Positions 24,400 through 33,033 of a DNA stretch of 33,352 bases are shown piece after piece. The first letter of the stretch is position 1. Every line of letters begins with the position of its first letter. The notes under the pieces were generated by a model. It saw only the letters and a list, made by a program, of their open reading frames with translations. It was not told the origin of the DNA and did no database searches. The position numbers and the translations under genes were made by a program. Source of the DNA: Hungatella sp. (lineage in GTDB: Bacteria; Bacillota; Clostridia; Lachnospirales; Lachnospiraceae); assembly GCA_022792815.1 (NCBI GenBank), contig JAAWBS010000012.1, positions 1 through 33,352 on the forward strand, in the 5' to 3' direction.

Positions 24400-24855
24400 A
24401 TGAGAGTGGTGCTGCAGAGAGTGAGTGAGGCCAAGGTCCAGGTGGATGGAGAGACGGCGGGGGAGATCGGGAAGGGGTTTTTGCTCCTTGTGGGGGCCGA
24501 GGAAGGGGATACCCGGCAGATCGCGGATAAGATGGTGGACAAGATCTGTAAGCTCAGAATATTCCAGGATGGCAACGGTAAGACCAATCTGTCTTTGGCC
24601 GATGTAGGCGGGGAGATTCTGGTGGTGAGCCAGTTTACCTTGTATGCAGACTGCCGCAAAGGGAACCGGCCAAGCTTTATAAGGGCAGGGGCACCGGATA
24701 TGGCAAATAGTCTCTATGAGCATGTGATCGAAAGGTGCCGACTTTATGTAGAGAAAGTGGAGCACGGCGTCTTCGGAGCCGATATGAAAGTTTCCCTGAT
24801 AAATGATGGTCCCTTTACCTTGGTCCTTGACAGCCAGGAGATGAAATTTTTGTGA
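24400..24855 (+). CDS. dtd: D-aminoacyl-tRNA deacylase
   Basis: 151 residues, the usual length. The cross-subunit active-site motifs are present: [17 protein letters not shown] and the C-terminal [10 protein letters not shown] (the GP-containing motif). The enzyme removes D-amino acids and glycine wrongly attached to tRNA. The ATG at 24400 gives the standard MRVVLQRV start; the AAAGGA site is about 12 bases away, rather far. In many Firmicutes dtd follows relA, but here it stands alone behind the palindromic element. Confidence 0.95.
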   Translation: MRVVLQRVSEAKVQVDGETAGEIGKGFLLLVGAEEGDTRQIADKMVDKICKLRIFQDGNGKTNLSLADVGGEILVVSQFTLYADCRKGNRPSFIRAGAPDMANSLYEHVIERCRLYVEKVEHGVFGADMKVSLINDGPFTLVLDSQEMKFL

Positions 24856-24890
24856 ATTTGCCTGAAACTCTTTTTTTTAAGGAATGAATG

Positions 24891-24899
24891 TGCTATACT
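24891..24899 (+). promoter_or_regulatory. Extended -10 promoter of the PPIase lipoprotein gene
   Basis: TGCTATACT is an extended -10 box, with no good -35 upstream (only a T-run). The leader of about 70 bases that follows is GC-rich, with a small hairpin potential (GACC...GGCC / GGCC...GGTC, 24902-24926). Confidence 0.5.
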
Positions 24900-24974
24900 C
24901 AGACCTAGGCCTTTGCGGGCCCGGTCCGAAATGGGCGAGGAGACGTACATTTATAGAAAGAAAAGGGAAGTAAG

Positions 24975-26078
24975 ATGAAAAAAATTTTTAAAATCGGTAT
25001 ATGCGGCCTTGCGGCTGTGATGATGGTATCAGGGTGTTCCAAAAAGGCGGATTCCACAGGGGATACGACACAGGCCGTCAGTGAGGCAGAAAGTCAAACT
25101 CAGGCGGGGGCCGATTCTTCAAACACTCCGGCAGGTTCCATTGACCCGGGGGTGGTGACCAAATTAGGAAGCTATAAGGGAGTGGCCTATACCCCTCTGG
25201 CTGTGGAGGTGTCGGAGGAAGATGTAGAAGAGGAGATCAAAGCCTTACAGAATGCCTATGAGGAGTTAAAAGAAGTGGACCGGGCGGCTAAAGAAGGCGA
25301 TACGGTGAATATTGATTATGTAGGCATGAAGGATGGCGTAGCTTTTGATGGCGGAACCGACAGCGGTTTTGACCTTACCCTGGGTTCGGGACAGTTTATC
25401 GATGGGTTTGAGGACGGCCTTATCGGAGCTGTAAAGGGTCAGGAGGTAAGTTTAAATCTCACATTCCCTGCCAATTACGGCAACCAGGAGCTGGCAGGCC
25501 AGGCCGTGGTCTTTGACGTGACCGTGAATCTTGTGCAGGAGTCGGTGATACCGGAGCTGACCGATGGATTTGTGGCCGAGCATACGGATTCTGCCACAGT
25601 GGATGAACTGAAGAAAACCATCAGGGAGAGCCTTGAGGAGGCAGCTCAGGCAGAAGCTTTGGAGCAGAAGAAGGCAGATGTGTTTTTAAAGGTAGTGGAT
25701 GACAGCGAGGTAACTACTTCACAGGAATCCATTCAGGCCATGTATGAGCAGCAGAAGGCTTCCTATGAGCAGCAGGCCGATATGTTCGGCCTGGATCTGG
25801 CCACGCTGGTAAGCTACTATGGTATGGATATGGAGACCTTTGAGGCAGAGCTTATGGAGGTTGCTAAGGAAGGCTGCAAACAGAATGCCGTTGTCAAAGC
25901 CATTGCCCAGGCGGAGATGATTGTGGTGGAAGAGGATGACTTAGCAGAGCTTGCAGAGAATTTCGGATACGAGGATACGGCATCCATGATCGAGAATGCA
26001 GGCGAGGACGTGGTGAACAACTATGCCCTTATGGAAAAAGTAGTCATGTTTCTTGCAGACAATGCAGTAGAGGAATAG
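24975..26078 (+). CDS. Trigger-factor-like FKBP-type peptidyl-prolyl isomerase lipoprotein
   Basis: 367 residues. The signal peptide ends in VSGC (lipid-modified Cys 21), followed by a Ser/Thr/Asp-rich linker. Residues about 55-105 resemble the end of a trigger-factor N-domain. Residues about 105-195 are an FKBP-type PPIase (DTVNIDYVGMKDGVAFDGG; GSGQFIDGFEDGLIGAVKGQ). The rest is helical, like the trigger-factor C-terminal chaperone arms. Unlike ribosome-bound Tig, it would sit outside the membrane and help fold exported proteins. The ribosome-binding tail of Tig is missing. It is followed with a one-base gap by the HAD gene. The chaperone role is inferred from the family, not shown here. Confidence 0.88.
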   Translation: MKKIFKIGICGLAAVMMVSGCSKKADSTGDTTQAVSEAESQTQAGADSSNTPAGSIDPGVVTKLGSYKGVAYTPLAVEVSEEDVEEEIKALQNAYEELKEVDRAAKEGDTVNIDYVGMKDGVAFDGGTDSGFDLTLGSGQFIDGFEDGLIGAVKGQEVSLNLTFPANYGNQELAGQAVVFDVTVNLVQESVIPELTDGFVAEHTDSATVDELKKTIRESLEEAAQAEALEQKKADVFLKVVDDSEVTTSQESIQAMYEQQKASYEQQADMFGLDLATLVSYYGMDMETFEAELMEVAKEGCKQNAVVKAIAQAEMIVVEEDDLAELAENFGYEDTASMIENAGEDVVNNYALMEKVVMFLADNAVEE

Positions 26079-26079
26079 G

Positions 26080-26871
26080 ATGAGCAGAAAAGCTTTGTTT
26101 TTTGATGTGGACGGCACATTGTTAAGCGAGACCCTTCACATTGTGCCGGAGAGCGCAAAGAGGGCCCTGCTTCAGACCAGGGAAAAGGGGAATCTGGTAT
26201 TCATCAATTCGGGACGCACTATATGCCTTTTAAGGAAGATTAAGGAGGAAGTAGCCTGTGATGGATGTCTGTGCGGCTGCGGCACTTATATAGAAGTCGC
26301 CGGGCAGGTACTCTATTCCCGCCAGATTCCCCGCCACCAGGGCCAGGCCATAAAAAAGGCCATTGTTGATTTTGGCCTGGACGGGGTTCTGGAGGGAACC
26401 TTAAAGTGTTATTTTCAGAAACAAGAATCCCGGTTTGAGGGATTGAGAAACATCAAAAAGTCTGCAGTGGACAGCGGTCAGTGCAGCCCCTTTACCTGGG
26501 ACGACAACTGCTATGAGTTTGATAAGTTCTGCGTATTTGCCGATGAGAACAGCGACAGAGAAGGTTTTTTTGCCTTTCTTGAGCCTGAGATTCAGGTTAT
26601 TGACAGGGGCAATGATTTTTATGAATGTGTGCCTGCAGGACACAGCAAGGCTACGGCCATTGACATGGTACTGGAGAAATTCGGAATCGGCCTGGAGGAT
26701 GCCTATGTGTTCGGGGACAGCAGCAATGACCTGGATATGTTCCGCCATGTTCCCAACGGAGTCCTTATGGGAAAGCATGATGACGTGTTAAAGCCCTATG
26801 CTTCTTTTGTGACAAAGGAAGTGGAGGATGACGGAATTGAATATGCCATGAAGAACCTGGGACTTTTATAG
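26080..26871 (+). CDS. Cof-type HAD-IIB phosphatase
   Basis: 263 residues. Motif I is FFDVDGTLLSE (nucleophile Asp 9, acid/base Asp 11), motif II lies in INSGRT, and motif IV is FGDSSNDLDMF. The cap domain lies between the second and third motifs, as in subclass IIB. These cytosolic enzymes remove phosphate from sugar phosphates or cofactors such as FMN or PLP; the substrate cannot be read from sequence. Its start follows the PPIase stop by one base, so the two are translated from the same mRNA. The last codons form half of a terminator stem. Confidence 0.9.
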   Translation: MSRKALFFDVDGTLLSETLHIVPESAKRALLQTREKGNLVFINSGRTICLLRKIKEEVACDGCLCGCGTYIEVAGQVLYSRQIPRHQGQAIKKAIVDFGLDGVLEGTLKCYFQKQESRFEGLRNIKKSAVDSGQCSPFTWDDNCYEFDKFCVFADENSDREGFFAFLEPEIQVIDRGNDFYECVPAGHSKATAIDMVLEKFGIGLEDAYVFGDSSNDLDMFRHVPNGVLMGKHDDVLKPYASFVTKEVEDDGIEYAMKNLGLL

Positions 26872-26885
26872 GCCCCGGGTTTTTT
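26854..26885 (+). terminator. Terminator overlapping the HAD stop codon
   Basis: AACCTGGG (26854-26861) pairs with CCCGGGTT (26874-26881), with one G-T pair, and is followed by a T-run to 26885. The stop codon lies in the loop. Only 20 bases separate it from the next ATG, leaving no space for a promoter there. Confidence 0.7.
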
Positions 26886-26905
26886 GTACAAGGAGGAGTG
26901 AGCAA

Positions 26906-28240
26906 ATGGGTTTTTCATTAGATGTGAGCGTACCGGCAGTTACCGTATTTTTTCAGGGGCTTTTAAGCTTTTTTTCTCCCTGTGTCCTTCCGATTCTGCC
27001 GCTGTATATCGGTTATCTCTCAGGAGGAACCGGAGTAAGAGGAGAGGATGGGAGAATCTACTATAAGAGGAGTAAGGTGCTGTTTCATACCCTGTGTTTT
27101 GTAGCCGGCGTCAGTTTTGCTTTTTTTGCCCTGGGCATGGGTGTTTCCGCTTTGGGAACCTTTTTCCATTCCAATCAGATGATGTTTGCCAGAATCGGCG
27201 GAATCCTGGTGGTAATGTTCGGTCTGTATCAGCTGGGAGTGTTTGGGCAGACGGGAATTTTGGGGAAGGAGAGAAGGCTTCCTTTGCAGATTGACAAGGT
27301 CGCCATGTCGCCGGGAATTGCCTTTGTCATGGGATTTACTTTCAGCTTTGCCTGGACTCCCTGTGTAGGTCCGGCGCTTGCCAGCGTTCTTCTCATGGCT
27401 GCTTCCGCCAGCACAAAGACAGCAGGCTTTGTCCTTATCGGAGTCTATACGGCTGGCTTTGTCATTCCTTTTCTGGCTGCCGGATTCTTTACCACAACGG
27501 TGCTGGATCTCTTTAAAAAGCATATGAATGTGGTGAAATATACGGTAAAGGCAGGAGGCGTCCTTCTGGTGGTACTGGGACTTATGATGGTGACGGGAAA
27601 AATGAACGGTCTCACCGGGTATTTGTCACAGTTTCAGCAGGTGACAGAGGAATCCGGATCCGGGCCGGAGGGCAGCCAGGCTCCGGCTGAGAAGGAAAGC
27701 CAGGAACCGTCCGGGGGCCGGAGTGACGATGGAAAGTCTTCGGAGGAGGCTTCCTCTGAGGCAGACCAGGAGGAACAGGCTCCGGAACAAAAGATACCGG
27801 CGTTGGACTTTGAGCTGGAGGATCAGTACGGAAGCGTACACAAGCTCTCGGACTATGAGGGCAAGACCATATTTTTAAACTTCTGGGCCACCTGGTGCCC
27901 GCCGTGCCGGGCAGAGATGCCGGATATCCAGCAGCTGTATGAGGAGTACGACACGGAGGGGGAGAACGCCCTGATTATTCTGGGAGTGGCGGGCCCCGGC
28001 ATGGGCAATGAGAAGTCTAAGGAGGAGATCGCCGGATTCTTGGAGGATAACGGGTACACCTATCCCGTCCTTATGGATACGGACTGGGAGCTCTTTGAAG
28101 GCTACGGAGTCTATGCATACCCTACCACCTTTATGATTGACAGGGAGGGAAATGTGTTCGGCTACGCTTCCGGGCAGCTGACCTATGATATGATGAAGGA
28201 CATTATCAATCAGACAATCCAGGGAAAGAGAAGGCAGTAA
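26906..28240 (+). CDS. CcdA-TlpA fusion: membrane thiol transporter with external thioredoxin domain
   Basis: 444 residues, start ATG with AAGGAGG. Residues 1-235 form a CcdA/DsbD-beta membrane domain with its two redox cysteines, Cys 26 in FFSPCVLPILP and Cys 153 in AWTPCVGPA. A Ser/Glu/Gln-rich linker (about 245-295) leads to a TlpA/ResA-like thioredoxin domain with WCPPC (Cys 331 and Cys 334). The protein would carry electrons from cytosolic thioredoxin to the cell surface and reduce disulfides there. Fusion of both functions is known in Firmicutes. Its stop overlaps the next start (TAATG), linking it directly to the zinc-type ABC transporter. Confidence 0.93.
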   Translation: MGFSLDVSVPAVTVFFQGLLSFFSPCVLPILPLYIGYLSGGTGVRGEDGRIYYKRSKVLFHTLCFVAGVSFAFFALGMGVSALGTFFHSNQMMFARIGGILVVMFGLYQLGVFGQTGILGKERRLPLQIDKVAMSPGIAFVMGFTFSFAWTPCVGPALASVLLMAASASTKTAGFVLIGVYTAGFVIPFLAAGFFTTTVLDLFKKHMNVVKYTVKAGGVLLVVLGLMMVTGKMNGLTGYLSQFQQVTEESGSGPEGSQAPAEKESQEPSGGRSDDGKSSEEASSEADQEEQAPEQKIPALDFELEDQYGSVHKLSDYEGKTIFLNFWATWCPPCRAEMPDIQQLYEEYDTEGENALIILGVAGPGMGNEKSKEEIAGFLEDNGYTYPVLMDTDWELFEGYGVYAYPTTFMIDREGNVFGYASGQLTYDMMKDIINQTIQGKRRQ

Positions 28241-29253
28241 TGTTGAAGGAAGGAAAAAAGGCGGCCAAGGGCAGGAAAGAGGGCGGGAGCTGCCGATGCT
28301 TGATCCCGGCTGTTCTGCTAGGCGCGGCCTTCCTGTCAGGGGGCTGCAGGGGAAGGTATGAGGTTCGGGAGCAGGCCAGAAAGGATCAAACCTTGAAGGT
28401 GGCCGCCACCTTATTTCCATACTATGATTTTACGAGACAGATCGCCGGAGATATGGTAGACTTGGAATTGATCGTCCCGGCAGGGATGGACAGCCACTCT
28501 TTTGAGCCGACTCCCGCAGACATGAGAAAGATTCAGGAGGCCGATGTGCTGATCTGCAACGGAGGAGTCATGGAGCACTGGGTGGAACAGGTCCTTGAGG
28601 CGGTGGACGCACCTGATCTGAAGATAGTAGTCATGATGGACTATGTGGATGTGGTAAAGGAGGAGCTGGTGGAAGGCATGGAGGAGGAAGCCCATGGCCA
28701 CAGCCACGGCGAGGATGGGGAAGAGTATGACGAGCATATCTGGACTTCTCCCGTACATGCCATGACATTTACCCAGGTTATCACAGAGGCGCTCTGCCAG
28801 GCAGACCCGGACCGGCAGAAGGAATATGAGGCGGGAAGGGACCGGTATGTAAAGGAGCTTCTAAAGCTTCACCAGGGATTTCTTCAGGTGGCCGGTGAGA
28901 AAAAAAGGAATACCATTATCATAGGAGACAAGTTTCCCTTCCGCTATCTGGCAGAGGAATACGGGTTTGAATACAGGGCTGCTTTCTCGGGGTGCAGCAC
29001 GGACACGGAGCCCGGCGCCAGAACCATAGCCTATCTGATTGACAAGGTGAGGGAGGAGGAACTGCCGGCAGTCTATTACCTGGAGCTGAGCAGCCATCGG
29101 GTGGCGGAGATCATCGGTGAGGAGACAGGGGCGAAGCCTCTCCTCCTACACTCCTGCCACAATGTTACCAGAAGAGAACTGGAAAGCGGAGTTACCTATG
29201 TGGAACTTATGTGGAATAATATAGAGAATCTGAGAAAAGGATTAGGGGAATGA
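28240..29253 (+). CDS. znuA: Zinc/manganese-type ABC transporter substrate-binding lipoprotein
   Basis: 337 residues. A basic N-terminus, hydrophobic segment and LSGGC lipobox (Cys 36) mark a lipoprotein. It belongs to the cluster A-I (ZnuA/AdcA/TroA) family. The metal ligand regions include SHSFEPTP and DEHIWTSP, with a short His-rich loop (AHGHSHGED, His 152/154/156) as in zinc-binding members. The third canonical His (usually in an H-x-A-F-x-Y context) appears replaced: here the sequence is GDKFPFRYLAEEYG. A late LLHSCHNVTRRE segment, with another Cys and two His, may contribute. Metal specificity is therefore uncertain; the symbol is given by family. The start overlaps the CcdA-TlpA stop by one base and the end overlaps znuC by four. 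Confidence 0.87.
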   Translation: MLKEGKKAAKGRKEGGSCRCLIPAVLLGAAFLSGGCRGRYEVREQARKDQTLKVAATLFPYYDFTRQIAGDMVDLELIVPAGMDSHSFEPTPADMRKIQEADVLICNGGVMEHWVEQVLEAVDAPDLKIVVMMDYVDVVKEELVEGMEEEAHGHSHGEDGEEYDEHIWTSPVHAMTFTQVITEALCQADPDRQKEYEAGRDRYVKELLKLHQGFLQVAGEKKRNTIIIGDKFPFRYLAEEYGFEYRAAFSGCSTDTEPGARTIAYLIDKVREEELPAVYYLELSSHRVAEIIGEETGAKPLLLHSCHNVTRRELESGVTYVELMWNNIENLRKGLGE

Positions 29254-29960
29254 GCGCACTGATTACATGCAGCCATGTGGATTTTGGCTATGAGAACCAT
29301 GACGCGGTCATTGATCTGACCATGGACGTGGAGGAGGGGGATTATTTCTGCGTGGTAGGGGTGAACGGTTCCGGAAAAAGTACTTTGGTGAAAGGGCTTC
29401 TGGGGCTGTTAAAGCCTACGGCAGGAACTCTTAGGGTGTGTGAGGAATTAAAAAAGACGGGAATCGGATATCTGCCCCAGCAGACGGCGGCCCAGAAGGA
29501 TTTTCCGGCGTCAGTCTATGAGGTGGTACTCTCAGGGGCCTTAAATCAAAGGGGAAGCCGGCCTTTTTACTCCCGTAAGGAGAAGGACATGGCTCTAAAG
29601 GCCATGGAGAAATTGGGAATCAAGTCTTTAAAGAGGCATTGCTACCGGGAACTGTCAGGAGGGCAGCAGCAGCGGGTCCTCATTGCCAGGGCTCTATGCG
29701 CCGCAAGAAGGATGCTGATTCTGGATGAGCCTGTAACAGGCCTGGATCCCCGGGCCATACAGGATTTTTACGGTCTTATCAGAAGGCTTAACAGAGAGGA
29801 GCATGTGACCATCCTCATGGTGACCCATGATGTAGCCAATGTGACAGGGCAGGCTAACAAGATCCTTCATCTCCAGCAGAGAGCCCTGTTTTACGGAAGC
29901 CCTTCGGATTATGAGAAGAGTCTCCAGGGGCGAAGCTTTCTGGGAGGTGAGGAGGTATGA
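29250..29960 (+). CDS. znuC: Zinc-type ABC transporter ATP-binding protein
   Basis: 236 residues. Walker A is GVNGSGKST (about 37-45), the Q-loop lies in YLPQQTAAQ, the ABC signature is LSGGQQQRVL, Walker B is MLILDEPVTGLD, and the switch His is in MVTHDV. It powers metal import with znuA and znuB. Both ends overlap neighbours by four bases (ATGA), showing translational coupling. Confidence 0.93.
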   Translation: MSALITCSHVDFGYENHDAVIDLTMDVEEGDYFCVVGVNGSGKSTLVKGLLGLLKPTAGTLRVCEELKKTGIGYLPQQTAAQKDFPASVYEVVLSGALNQRGSRPFYSRKEKDMALKAMEKLGIKSLKRHCYRELSGGQQQRVLIARALCAARRMLILDEPVTGLDPRAIQDFYGLIRRLNREEHVTILMVTHDVANVTGQANKILHLQQRALFYGSPSDYEKSLQGRSFLGGEEV

Positions 29961-30766
29961 GCCTGATTGCAGAGATGCTGTCCTATCCCTTTTTGGTAAG
30001 GGCCTTTGCAGGAGGAATCCTGGTGTCTGTGTGCGCCGCCCTTCTGGGAGTCAGCCTGGTGCTGAAACGATATTCCATGATCGGAGATGGCCTGTCCCAT
30101 GTATCCTTCGGAGCTCTGTCAGTGGCAGTGGCAGCAGGGTGGGCGCCTCTTCCTGTGTCGGTGGCAGTGGTGGTCCTGGCGGCATTTTTTCTTCTCAGAA
30201 TTGCGGAAGACGGAAAGGTGAGAAGTGATGGGGCCATCGCTATGATCTCCGCAAGCGCCCTTGCTGCAGGGATTGTGGTCACATCCTTAAGCACAGGCAT
30301 GACCACGGATGTGAGCAGCTACATGTTCGGAAGTATTCTGGCCATGAGCCCGAAGGACGTGATGCTTGCAGCCGGCCTCTCCCTGGCGGTGCTCATACTG
30401 TTTGTGTTCTGCTACCATAAAATATTTGCAGTGACCTTTGACGAGAGCTTTGCCAGGGCCGCCGGGGTAAAGGTGTCTGCCTACAATGTACTGATTGCTG
30501 TTCTCACGGCAGTGACCATTGTCCTGGGCATGCGGATGATGGGGGCCATGTTGATTTCCAGCCTTATGATCTTTCCGGCCCTGACTTCCATGAGGATCTT
30601 TAAAAGCTTTCGGGGCGTGGTGGTGTCGTCAGGAATTGTGGCAGGCCTGTGCTTTTGTGTGGGGCTTACATTGTCCTACGGCTTTTCCACTCCGGCAGGA
30701 GCCACGGTGGTGCTGGTAAACCTGGCGGCTTATGGCGGATTCTGGCTGGCAGGGCGGCTGTTATAG
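29957..30766 (+). CDS. znuB: Zinc-type ABC transporter membrane protein
   Basis: 269 residues, very hydrophobic with about eight membrane segments, of the ABC-3 (ZnuB/TroC/MntB) family. RYSMIGDGLSHVSFGALSVA near the N-terminus and GMRMMGAMLISSLMIFPALT in the second half are typical blocks. It forms the channel for the metal delivered by the lipoprotein. It overlaps znuC by four bases and is followed after 21 bases by the potassium transporter gene, probably on the same mRNA. Confidence 0.93.
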   Translation: MSLIAEMLSYPFLVRAFAGGILVSVCAALLGVSLVLKRYSMIGDGLSHVSFGALSVAVAAGWAPLPVSVAVVVLAAFFLLRIAEDGKVRSDGAIAMISASALAAGIVVTSLSTGMTTDVSSYMFGSILAMSPKDVMLAAGLSLAVLILFVFCYHKIFAVTFDESFARAAGVKVSAYNVLIAVLTAVTIVLGMRMMGAMLISSLMIFPALTSMRIFKSFRGVVVSSGIVAGLCFCVGLTLSYGFSTPAGATVVLVNLAAYGGFWLAGRLL

Positions 30767-30787
30767 AATTTATGAAGGAGGGCGGGT

Positions 30788-32143
30788 ATGAAATGGAATC
30801 TGAATGAGAGAAAAAAGAGATCTCTGACCCAGACACAGTTTATTGCATTTGGTTTTTTTGTTCTGATTATGGCCGGAACACTGCTTCTCATGATGCCTTT
30901 TTCCAGCAGAGACGGAAAAAGCATGGATTTTCTGGGGGCCTTGTTTACTGCCACCAGTGCTTCCTGCGTGACAGGGCTGGTGGTAGCGGATACCTGGAGT
31001 CAATGGACCATTTTCGGTCAGCTGGTGATCATCACCTTAATTCAGATCGGCGGCCTGGGATTCATCACCATTGGTGTGTATGTGTCCATTCTGCTGCGGC
31101 GCAGAATCGGGTTAAAGGAGAGAGGGCTGATGCAGGAGAGCACCAGTGCCCTGCAGATCGGGGGAATCGTAAGGCTTACCAAGAAGATTATTGTGGGAAC
31201 CGCCTTTTTTGAGGGGGCGGGAGCGCTTCTTCTGGCAATCCGCTTCGTTCCCCAGTATGGATTCTTCCGAGGAATCTTTTACAGCGTGTTTCACTCGGTG
31301 TCAGCCTTCTGCAACGCGGGCTTTGACCTTATGGGGTGGCAGCAGCCTTACAATTCCCTGTCCGCCTACTATGACGACTGGCTGGTGAATCTGGTGATCA
31401 TGTCCCTGATTATAATTGGCGGAATCGGTTTTATTGTGTGGGACGACATCAGCAGGAACAGGCTTCACGTGCGGAAATACCTTCTGCAGACCAAGATCGT
31501 GTTGATTACCACAAGCGTGCTGGTCTTTGGAGGCGCGGCTTTCTTCTATTATCTGGAGAAGGATCTCCTCATGGCGGATATGAGTATCAGCGGAAAAATC
31601 CTTTCTTCCCTGTTCAGCTCCGTCACTGCCAGGACTGCCGGCTTTAATTCCATTGACACCGGGGCATTGTCCGATGGAAGCAAACTTCTCACCATCATAT
31701 TAATGTTTATCGGAGGCAGCCCCGGCTCCACGGCAGGAGGCGTTAAGACTACCACCATAGTGGTGCTGCTTTTATATGTACATGCCAGCATTCAGAGGAC
31801 TTACGGAGTCAATGTCCTTGGCAGAAGACTGGAGGAGGAGGCCATCAAACAGGCCAGCTCCGTATTTACCATTAATCTCTTTCTGGCTCTGGGAGCCTCC
31901 CTGGTGATTATGGCGGTTCAGCCTCTGTCCTTGTCGGACACTCTGTTTGAGACTTTTTCCGCCATGGGCACAGCAGGTATGACTACGGGAATCACAAGAG
32001 AGCTGGTTCCGTTGTCCAGGGTACTGGTTATTCTTCTCATGTACTGCGGGAGAATCGGCAGCATGTCCTTTGCCCTTGCCTTTACCCAGCAGAAACGAAT
32101 CACCCGGGTGCAGAACCCGTTGGAGCGAATCAATGTAGGTTAA
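30788..32143 (+). CDS. ktrB: Potassium uptake protein, TrkH/KtrB family
   Basis: 451 residues, start ATG with GAAGGAGGG. It has four repeated membrane-pore-membrane units. The pore loops read TSASCVTGLVV, HSVSAFCNAGFD, SVTARTAGFNSID and FSAMGTAGMTTGI; each has the selectivity Gly expected of the family. A GGSPGSTAGGVKTTT segment near 300 matches the intramembrane gate region. Length and pairing with a single-RCK KtrA favour the KtrAB system over Trk. It imports potassium (often sodium-coupled). Confidence 0.93.
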   Translation: MKWNLNERKKRSLTQTQFIAFGFFVLIMAGTLLLMMPFSSRDGKSMDFLGALFTATSASCVTGLVVADTWSQWTIFGQLVIITLIQIGGLGFITIGVYVSILLRRRIGLKERGLMQESTSALQIGGIVRLTKKIIVGTAFFEGAGALLLAIRFVPQYGFFRGIFYSVFHSVSAFCNAGFDLMGWQQPYNSLSAYYDDWLVNLVIMSLIIIGGIGFIVWDDISRNRLHVRKYLLQTKIVLITTSVLVFGGAAFFYYLEKDLLMADMSISGKILSSLFSSVTARTAGFNSIDTGALSDGSKLLTIILMFIGGSPGSTAGGVKTTTIVVLLLYVHASIQRTYGVNVLGRRLEEEAIKQASSVFTINLFLALGASLVIMAVQPLSLSDTLFETFSAMGTAGMTTGITRELVPLSRVLVILLMYCGRIGSMSFALAFTQQKRITRVQNPLERINVG

Positions 32144-32161
32144 AACAGGAGGATAAGACAA

Positions 32162-32815
32162 ATGAAATCAATTCTGATCATCGGAATGGGGCGGTTCGGC
32201 CGTCATCTCTGCAAGAATCTGGCTGATCTGGGAAACCAGATCATGATTGTGGATCAGGTGGAGGAGAACTTAGAGGAGATGCTTCCCTATGTGGTCAGCG
32301 CCAAAATCGGCGACTGCACCAATGAAAATGTGCTGAAAAGCCTGGGTATCGACAATTTTGATATCTGTTTTATCTGTATCGGGACTAATTTTCAGAGCAG
32401 CCTGGAGATCACCAGCCTGGTGAAGGAGCTTGGAGGCCGCTATGTGGTCAGCAAGGCCAACCGGGACATTCACGCCAAGTTTCTTCTAAGAAACGGCGCC
32501 GACGAGGTGATCTATCCGGACCGGGATATTGCGGAGAAGATGGCAGTGCGCTACAGCGCCCACCATGTGTTTGACTATATTGAACTCACGGATGAGTACT
32601 CTATCTATGAGACGCCTCCCCTTCCCCAGTGGGTGGGAAAGAGCCTGAAGGAATCGGATATCCGCAACCGTCATCATATCAATGTCCTGGGAACAAAGAG
32701 AGATGGCCAGGCCAACTTAATGCCTCCCGCAGACTATATTATCCGCTCCGACGACCATATGATGATTATAGGGAAGAAGACGGATATTGATAAGCTGCTG
32801 GAGGATATGAAGTAG
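32162..32815 (+). CDS. ktrA: Potassium uptake regulatory protein, KtrA/TrkA family
   Basis: 217 residues, start ATG with AGGAGG. The N-terminal RCK domain has the nucleotide-binding fold IIGMGRFGRHLCKNLADLG with acidic Asp in IVDQ; it binds ATP/ADP in KtrA and gates KtrB. Residues about 135-217 form an RCK_C domain, which in several Firmicutes binds c-di-AMP. A single RCK unit distinguishes it from the double-length TrkA of E. coli. It follows ktrB by 18 bases. Confidence 0.94.
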   Translation: MKSILIIGMGRFGRHLCKNLADLGNQIMIVDQVEENLEEMLPYVVSAKIGDCTNENVLKSLGIDNFDICFICIGTNFQSSLEITSLVKELGGRYVVSKANRDIHAKFLLRNGADEVIYPDRDIAEKMAVRYSAHHVFDYIELTDEYSIYETPPLPQWVGKSLKESDIRNRHHINVLGTKRDGQANLMPPADYIIRSDDHMMIIGKKTDIDKLLEDMK

Positions 32816-32851
32816 TTTACAGGCTCTTGCAATCATGGTAAAATAACCTTG

Positions 32852-32875
32852 TCAGCCGCATAACCTTGCGGCTGA
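32852..32875 (+). terminator. Hairpin after ktrA, possible terminator
   Basis: TCAGCCGCA and TGCGGCTGA form a perfect 9-bp stem with a six-base loop, flanked by AACCT/AGGTT that could extend it. It begins 36 bases after the ktrA stop. The following sequence (TGCACAGGTTTCTT) has only a weak T-run. The next 158 bases (32876-33033) show nothing I can assign. Confidence 0.5.
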
Positions 32876-33033
32876 TGCACAGGTTTCTTATCAGATGATA
32901 GAGAGACATAAAAGAATCTGTCATCACACCTATCCAATATTGAAAGGGAAGCTGTTCCCATGCCCTTCGGCAAAAATATCTGAATATCCGCCTGAGATCA
33001 GGCAGCAATCCATGTAAAAACGGTATAAAAACA

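Noticed and set aside
24166..24765. Minus-strand open frame of about 200 codons across the palindromic element and dtd
   Set aside because: Most of it is the reverse of dtd, and the rest is the palindrome; no motif supports a protein.
24902..24926. Small GC-rich hairpin in front of the PPIase lipoprotein gene as a riboswitch
   Set aside because: It starts before the predicted transcription start and has no conserved riboswitch core that I can recognise.
32817..33008. Minus-strand open frame of 63 codons after ktrA
   Set aside because: It overlaps the ktrA terminator-like hairpin and lacks a ribosome site or recognisable motif.
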